A stretch of DNA of 64,000 nucleotides from Candidatus Thiothrix anitrata (GTDB taxonomy: Bacteria; Pseudomonadota; Gammaproteobacteria; Thiotrichales; Thiotrichaceae): assembly GCF_017901155.1 (NCBI RefSeq), contig NZ_CP072800.1, positions 2,879,283 through 2,943,282 of the forward strand, in the 5' to 3' direction. Below, piece after piece: positions 59,357 to 64,000 of this stretch. The notes under the pieces were generated by a model. That model saw nothing but the letters and a program-made list of their open reading frames with translations, was not told the origin of the DNA and did no database searches. The position numbers were made by a program, and so were the translations under genes. Every line of letters starts with the position of its first letter. Positions within the stretch are counted from its first letter, which is position 1.

Positions 59357-59486
59357 GTTCCACCTCCACTGCGTACAATCGGTGGATTGTAGCGCATTGT
59401 GGCGGGGTTGGTGGCAAATCCGAGGGCGAGCGCATATAAACGGTGGAGTTAACGACACTACCGATTTTAGCCGTTACGGAAAAACC

Positions 59487-60006
59487 ATGAGTGCCAGCCT
59501 GATAGATCACTTTTCGTCATTGGAAGATCCCCGGATAGAGCGTAACAAACGCCACGCGCTGTTGGACATACTGGTACTGGTGGTCAGTGCGGTATGCAGT
59601 AATGAATCCCAAAGATTGGGAGGCAATGGAAGATTTTGGACACGCCAAGCTGGATTGGCTGCGTCAGTACGTGCCGCTGGCGGTAGAGCGGGAATGCACC
59701 CAAGGCGACACGACCACGGTAGAAAGGCGTTTCTTCATCGCCTCCATCCCCGCTGATGCCAAACTATTTGCCAAGGCAGTCCGTGGGCATTGGGGGATTG
59801 AGAATACCCTGCACTGGCGACTGGATGTGACCTTCTCGGAAGATGCCAGCCGTATCCGCAAGGGAAATGGCCCCGCAATGATGACCAGCATCCGCCATCT
59901 GTGCATCAAGCTCTTTGAACGCGAAGACTCCAAACTCAGTTTACCCAAAAAGCAAAACAAAGCCGCATGGGATGATACCTACCGCGCCAAGGTCTTATTT
60001 GCGTGA
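59487..60006 (+). pseudogene. ISAs1-family transposase remnant
   Basis: Starts with MSASLIDHFSSLEDPRIERNKRHALLDILVLVVSAVC, the ISAs1 N-terminus, then shifts frame (+1) near 59605 into DWEAMEDFGHAKLDWLRQYVPL, and then jumps directly to the C-terminal part VERRFFIASIPADAKLFAKAVRGHWGIENTLHWRLDVTFSEDAS...GPAMMTSIRHL. About 200 residues with two of the DDE catalytic acids are missing. A frameshift and a large internal deletion make it inactive. The terminal repeats of the element could not be defined. Confidence 0.85.
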
Positions 60007-60021
60007 GAATCTATATGCGGT

Positions 60022-60053
60022 CGCCCTGACTCCAGCGTTGTGCAATCAGGGCG
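60022..60053. repeat. Inverted repeat downstream of the ISAs1 remnant
   Basis: CGCCCTGA (60022-60029) and TCAGGGCG (60046-60053) form an 8-bp stem with a 16-base loop. It may be an IS end or a transcript terminator. The ~250 bases between the transposase remnant and the next gene hold no other gene I can support. Confidence 0.4.
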
Positions 60054-60257
60054 CGTTCGGTAGAATTCATAGCATGGACTTAATGGTTGTTTTGAAGCTG
60101 CTATTATCGCCGGAAACGGCAACCCACGCTTCTTTTTTTCTTCAGCCGAAGGAAGGTTCACCCTGAAAATGTAATTTTGCAAGTGGCTCTTGTTTTATCA
60201 ACATCTGAAACGGCTAAGACCCCGAAACACATATAGATCCCACGAGGAAATAACGGC

Positions 60258-61760
60258 ATGAACCCTAAGCAGATTGATTTAAACAGGAGAAAGTCATCAG
60301 CCATCCTCAGTACTACATTATATGGATTAGGGCAAATTCCGCAACTCTCAAGACTGCCTGTTGAAGTCGATATTATTGAAATACGTGCGGATCTATATTC
60401 CCCTAATCTTGCAGAACTGCGAAAATCAACCTCATGCGCCCTGCTTTTTTCGATCAAAAGCCAATTCGAGGGTGGCAAATTCGGTGGTTCAAATCAAGAA
60501 CGTATTCAGCGTCTGATTGAGTCATCTACCTGTTACGACCTGATAGAACTAGAAGGAGAGCGTGACCTTGTTCCTGAAGTTTTAGAAGCTATTCCAGTAG
60601 AAAAAAGGATAATCTCTTGGCAGGGGAAGCCGGAAGATGATACAGCACTAATGGCGCGGCTGACCCATTACCAAAGAATACCTGCCAAGTATTACCGTTT
60701 GGTCATTCAAGCACAAAAATTCAACGATGGGTTGGCAGTGGTGCATTTGCTGACGAAGTACGAAAGTAATGATTTAATTACCTATGCCATCAACCAAATA
60801 GGTGTCTGGACTCAAGTATTAGCCCCTTTTCTTGGTTCCCCGCTGGTTCCTTCTTCCATAGAAACCAATGCCACAAATGTATATCATACACCTCAGCAAT
60901 TAATTGAAGATTACAACCTGCCCTCTATCTATTCTGTGCAAAAAATATTCGGAATAGTTGGTAACCCGGTACTGGGTTGTATCTCTCCAAGCCTACATAA
61001 CGCCGCATATCGGCAACTAAAACTACCTTACCTTTATCTTCCTTTTCAGGTTGATTCGCTTCCGCATTGCTTCGAAGCACTTGTTGATGATGAGCACCTA
61101 CCGTTTGCTGTTGGCGGTTTAACTGTGGTTTCTCCATTCAAAAACGATAGTCTGAAAATTGCCGGAAAAACTCACAACCCTGATGTTACCTTATCCAAAC
61201 ATGCCAATATTCTAGTGAACCATCAGGGCTGGGCTGCTTTAAGTACTGACCTCTTGGGTGCTATCGACGCATTGCATGAACTGGATTCAAACTGGCAGCA
61301 GAAGAAAATTGCCGTTATTGGCTGTGGAGGTACCGGACAAACCATTGCTGCCGGACTGAAAAGACTGGGGGTAAACCTAACCCTAGTCAACAGGACTGTC
61401 AGCAGCGGTATTGAGGTCGCTAGCAGCCTCAAAGTTGCCTTCACTCCATTGAATATTTTTAAACCACATTTTTTTGACATTATTATCCACGCGACACCGT
61501 TCGGGAAAAAAACGGGAGAACTTCCAATCGATGTGACCCAACTTACTCACCGCAATCGCGTTATTGAACACGTTTACTCATCGGACAAGAGCACTGGGTT
61601 AGTTGACTACTGCCAAACACACGGAATTAAGGTTATCGATGGAAAGCGGATAGCTAAACTTCAAACACGACACCAGTTCAAATTTATGACCGGCTTTGAT
61701 ATGAAGACCCGCGAACCTATCGCCCCAGATACTGAGGAAAAACAACATGAATACATCTGA
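60258..61760 (+). CDS. AroD-AroE fusion with degenerate dehydratase half
   Basis: 500 residues. The first ~225 align with type I 3-dehydroquinate dehydratase: VDIIEIRAD keeps Glu41/Arg43, but the catalytic His is Gln122 (ISWQGKP) and the Schiff-base Lys aligns with Arg147 (AKYYRLVIQAQ); the later substrate Arg is also lost. Residues ~233-490 align with shikimate dehydrogenase: GNPVLGCISPSLHNA, Lys in VVSPFKND, Asp in STDLLGAIDAL, NADP loop GCGGTGQTIAAGL with VNRT, and the late Gln in KLQTRHQF are kept. So the dehydrogenase half may work while the dehydratase half appears dead or repurposed. GAGGA precedes the ATG. The DNA is AT-richer than its neighbours. It overlaps the next gene by 14 bases. 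Confidence 0.82.
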   Translation: MNPKQIDLNRRKSSAILSTTLYGLGQIPQLSRLPVEVDIIEIRADLYSPNLAELRKSTSCALLFSIKSQFEGGKFGGSNQERIQRLIESSTCYDLIELEGERDLVPEVLEAIPVEKRIISWQGKPEDDTALMARLTHYQRIPAKYYRLVIQAQKFNDGLAVVHLLTKYESNDLITYAINQIGVWTQVLAPFLGSPLVPSSIETNATNVYHTPQQLIEDYNLPSIYSVQKIFGIVGNPVLGCISPSLHNAAYRQLKLPYLYLPFQVDSLPHCFEALVDDEHLPFAVGGLTVVSPFKNDSLKIAGKTHNPDVTLSKHANILVNHQGWAALSTDLLGAIDALHELDSNWQQKKIAVIGCGGTGQTIAAGLKRLGVNLTLVNRTVSSGIEVASSLKVAFTPLNIFKPHFFDIIIHATPFGKKTGELPIDVTQLTHRNRVIEHVYSSDKSTGLVDYCQTHGIKVIDGKRIAKLQTRHQFKFMTGFDMKTREPIAPDTEEKQHEYI

Positions 61761-62967
61761 CCTGAGATATACAGACAGCCCCACACCAGAGATAGAAATA
61801 GATATCTTGTCAGCGATCAGGAAACTGACCAGTGAAGAGTTTGCCCCGCGTGCGAAGCAATACGATAACAGCTACACATTCCCCATAGAAAACATGCAGG
61901 CTTTATTTCGCGTGGGATTAAATGCAGCTACTATCTCCAATGAATTTGGTGGTTTGGGGCTAAGCAACAATAAAGGCAACATTCGCTTACTTTGGTCGAT
62001 GATTACTGAGGTCGCTAAAGCCGACATGTCAACCGCACGCTGCTGGGAAGGTCATAATAATGCCATGATGCTGATTGATAACCTAGGCACTGACGTACAG
62101 AAAGACCAATGGTTTCAAGGTATCGTAGAGCGTGGAGAACTATGGGCCGTGTGGAGCGGCGAGCCACTTCTAAAGACACCAGGTCAAACGCAAAAACTGG
62201 GTACCTCGCTGGTACAAACGGAAGACGGCTACTTGCTCAATGGCACAAAAGTCTTTTGTACCGGAGCAACCCATGTCAATAAGGCCATTTTACTGGTCAA
62301 TACTGCGGGAGCCGGTGGCGCACGCCATGCTTCCGATTCACCCGAGTCTGTCGTTATGCTAGCTTGTGATCTTGCTGATGCCACTGTGTCATACGATGAT
62401 TCTTGGTGGAAACCTATAGGTATGCGTGGCTCCGTAAGCTGTCTAGTGAAGTTTGACAATACTTTTATTCCATTTGAGAACCAGATTGGCGAGCCAGGAC
62501 AATTTTTGAAAGAGGAATGGCAAACGTACTGGACACCGCAATATGCGGCTACTTTTCTGGGGGCAGCAGAAGCTGCATACGATTACACCTTATCCTATGT
62601 TAAAAATCAGCATCGGCAAAACGATCCCTTTATACAACAACGGGTTGCAAAAATGCGCATGAATATTCAGTCCGCCCACATGTGGCTAGACCATGTCGCG
62701 GCTTTATGGCGGGACAAACGCCTAGAAGAAGCCAAGCTGGCTGGCAACATGGCGCGTTATCAGATAGAACAACTGGCCACTCAAACCGTTGATCACGCAA
62801 CCCATGCCTGTGGTGCACGAGCCCTGATTCAGCCTAGCTCACTCGAAAGGATTTTACGAGACTTGTCTATTTATGTCCGCCACGATAATGATGACCATGT
62901 ATTGGCAACCATTGGCAAATCCCTGCTGGGAGAAAGCCATGATTCCTCTTTTTTCAATAGCAAGTAA
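61747..62967 (+). CDS. Acyl-CoA-dehydrogenase-fold flavoenzyme (possibly DszC-like)
   Basis: 406 residues with the three-domain ACAD fold: helical N-terminus with EFAPRAKQYD and FPIENMQALFRVGLNAATISNEFGGLGL, a beta domain with GYLLNGTKVFCTGATHVNKAILLV and WWKPIGMRGS, and a helical C-terminus with TQTVDHATHACGARALIQPSSLERILRDLSIY. The usual catalytic Glu region (EGT-type motif) is replaced by VRHDNDDHVLATIGKSLLG, which recalls flavin-dependent monooxygenases and dehydrogenases of the DszC kind. GAGGAA lies seven bases before the ATG. It is translationally coupled to the AroD-AroE fusion, suggesting a shared non-housekeeping pathway. The substrate is unknown. Confidence 0.75.
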   Translation: MNTSDLRYTDSPTPEIEIDILSAIRKLTSEEFAPRAKQYDNSYTFPIENMQALFRVGLNAATISNEFGGLGLSNNKGNIRLLWSMITEVAKADMSTARCWEGHNNAMMLIDNLGTDVQKDQWFQGIVERGELWAVWSGEPLLKTPGQTQKLGTSLVQTEDGYLLNGTKVFCTGATHVNKAILLVNTAGAGGARHASDSPESVVMLACDLADATVSYDDSWWKPIGMRGSVSCLVKFDNTFIPFENQIGEPGQFLKEEWQTYWTPQYAATFLGAAEAAYDYTLSYVKNQHRQNDPFIQQRVAKMRMNIQSAHMWLDHVAALWRDKRLEEAKLAGNMARYQIEQLATQTVDHATHACGARALIQPSSLERILRDLSIYVRHDNDDHVLATIGKSLLGESHDSSFFNSK

Positions 62968-63041
62968 GTAACTAGAAATTTTCACGTATAAGATTCCGCT
63001 GATGTAAACTGATGACCTGTCTCCCAAGAATGTCCGTGTCG

Positions 63042-63850
63042 ATGAAATTTGCTCAACCTATCCCTGAAGAAATCCGCATCACCTTGCAGGAGATGTATAT
63101 GAATCACCCAACGTTCCGTTGCCCTCAACGCGCCCAAGCGATCCTGTTGAGTGTACGTGACGACCGTCCGCGCTCTGGTTGCCCACGGATATACACAGAA
63201 GCCGAAGAGGAAATGCTGAAAACCTTGGTGGAGGAAGAACCGCGCCAAATCAAGACTGCCCAAACCAAACTGGCTGATATGACCCAGAAAGTAGCCAGTA
63301 CCAGCACATTGAAACGCTTGTTAAAAAAAATCCCACTACCTCTGGAAGCGGATGCGTAAGTCATTGAAAGATAAGCGTGACCCAGTGGCTTTTGAGCGTG
63401 AGAAAGAAATTCAAGCCTTTCTCCATCAGCAAGTGGCAGCTGGCAAGTTGCGAATTTACTATTTCGATGGTTCAGGTTTCACCACTACCCCTTGTGTCCC
63501 TTACGGGTGGCAGAAATGAGGAGAAACACGCAGACTACCTACGGCTCATAGCAAACGCTTGAATATCTTAGGATTTATGAGCTTGAACAACGACAGTTTT
63601 TTCCACACAGTGGAAGGGCACGTTGATTCACAAGCCACCATTACCGCCTTTGATGCTTTTACTGCGCGTTATGCCGAAGAATTTGCACAAACAAAGATAC
63701 CTTGTTTAGTTATTCTGGATAATGCTCAATATCTCCCGCAATCTGGTTTCGGATTGGGAACGGGGAGTAAAAAAACCGGGCGGGCCAGCTTTACGTTTGC
63801 TGGGGATTGTGCAGAAGCATGGTTTGACAGCGTTGATTTAGGCGATTGAC
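63042..63850 (+). pseudogene. IS630-family transposase remnant
   Basis: MKFAQPIPEEIRITLQEMY opens the transposase, but the HTH part is missing (sequence jumps to DDRPRSGCPRIYTEAEEEML). After an A8 run at about 63323-63330 the frame moves +1 into YLWKRMRKSLKDKRDPVAFEREKEIQAFL and YFDGSGFTTTPCVPYGW; an in-frame TGA (63517-63519) then interrupts before LNILGFMSLNNDSFFHT and LVILDNAQ, after which homology fades. The deletion plus nonsense codon show it is dead, although the A8 shift itself could once have been programmed, as in several IS630 members. Confidence 0.85.
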
Positions 63851-63866
63851 GATTGGGCAGGTCACA

Positions 63867-64000
63867 TCAACCTTTGGCAGTTAACACCCGAAACCCTGCC
63901 TGATCAAAATGCTTGTCAAACGCCAAGGCAGTGGTGAGCTTCATTTCACGCATGACAACGAATGACAGACAATCGACCATTCCCCATTCTTTATCCTTGT
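63867..64000 (-). CDS. C-terminal end of a PIN-domain (VapC-like) toxin, cut by window edge
   Basis: The last 43 codons of a minus-strand gene are present. They read KEWGMVDCLSFVVM, then a helix-loop with LTTALAFDKHFDQAGFRVL: the conserved C-terminal Asp residues and the D-x-HF-x-QAGF motif of PIN-domain ribonucleases. The start, the first catalytic Asp and any antitoxin lie beyond the window. Confidence 0.75.
   Translation of the reverse strand, partial: KDKEWGMVDCLSFVVMREMKLTTALAFDKHFDQAGFRVLTAKG

Noticed and set aside
63517-63519. In-frame TGA in the IS630 transposase considered as selenocysteine or recoding
   Set aside because: The gene also has a deletion and fading homology; a plain nonsense mutation in a dead element is simpler.

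Overview
The window looks like a chromosomal segment of a gammaproteobacterium, most likely a filamentous sulfur oxidiser of the Thiothrix type. That identification is an inference from protein flavour and gene order (murA-hisG-hisD cluster, pcnB-folK pair, complete ccoNOQP/ccoGHIS set, IPTL-type surface protein, many short palindromic repeats); no rRNA, tRNA, CRISPR array or plasmid/phage core gene was seen. Coding density is high, most genes are in tightly overlapping clusters, and no gene-free gap clearly exceeds 300 bases.

Layout. 1-4.8 kb: two large secreted, repeat-rich surface proteins (SdrD-type B repeats with an IPTL-CTERM tail, then a GEVED/DUF11 protein). 5-7.8 kb: a polytopic membrane protein converging stop-to-stop on an FNR-like regulator, then a putative NlpC/P60-like protein. 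7.8-16.8 kb, minus strand: pcnB-folK, leuA-udg-rimI, hemB-pgeF-ABC ATPase, a cyclophilin with two plausible starts, and a helix-hairpin-helix protein with a long lysine tail. Between the ABC ATPase gene and leuA lies a candidate leucine leader peptide followed by a strong hairpin. 16.9-19.6 kb: a K+ channel with two RCK domains and small membrane/lipoprotein genes. 19.6-28.5 kb: a large lipoprotein with a glycosidase-like NE...E motif pair, a FIST sensor with a hybrid histidine kinase, a 3'-5' exonuclease, and parE coupled to a MEKHLA-domain gene. 28.5-36.9 kb: a LuxR-type solo regulator behind a cluster of repeated operator-like motifs, a small HTH protein, metG, a DUF349 coiled-coil protein and uvrB.

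37-47 kb: a LysR regulator, then the cytochrome cbb3 oxidase locus on the minus strand: ccoNOQP behind a near-consensus FNR box, a terminator, and the assembly genes ccoG-ccoH-ccoI-ccoS. 47.2-51.8 kb: dgkA and a damaged Type III-like restriction system in which the Res subunit looks intact but the Mod subunit has lost its DPPY region; two small DUF4160/DUF2442 genes are coupled to res. 51.9-56.2 kb: hisD, aroG, hisG and murA in one overlapping cluster. 56.3-59.4 kb: a paralogue of the 19.6-kb protein carrying a CBM9-like domain, and a proteasome-like Ntn hydrolase starting with Ser.

59.5-64 kb is the accessory part: an ISAs1-type transposase remnant, an AT-richer two-gene unit (an AroD-AroE fusion whose dehydratase half has lost its catalytic residues, overlapping an acyl-CoA-dehydrogenase-fold flavoenzyme), an IS630-type remnant, and the C-terminal end of a PIN-domain toxin at the window edge. 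The most novel material is this IS-bounded enzyme pair, the two glycosidase-like paralogues, and the decayed restriction locus with its coupled small genes.
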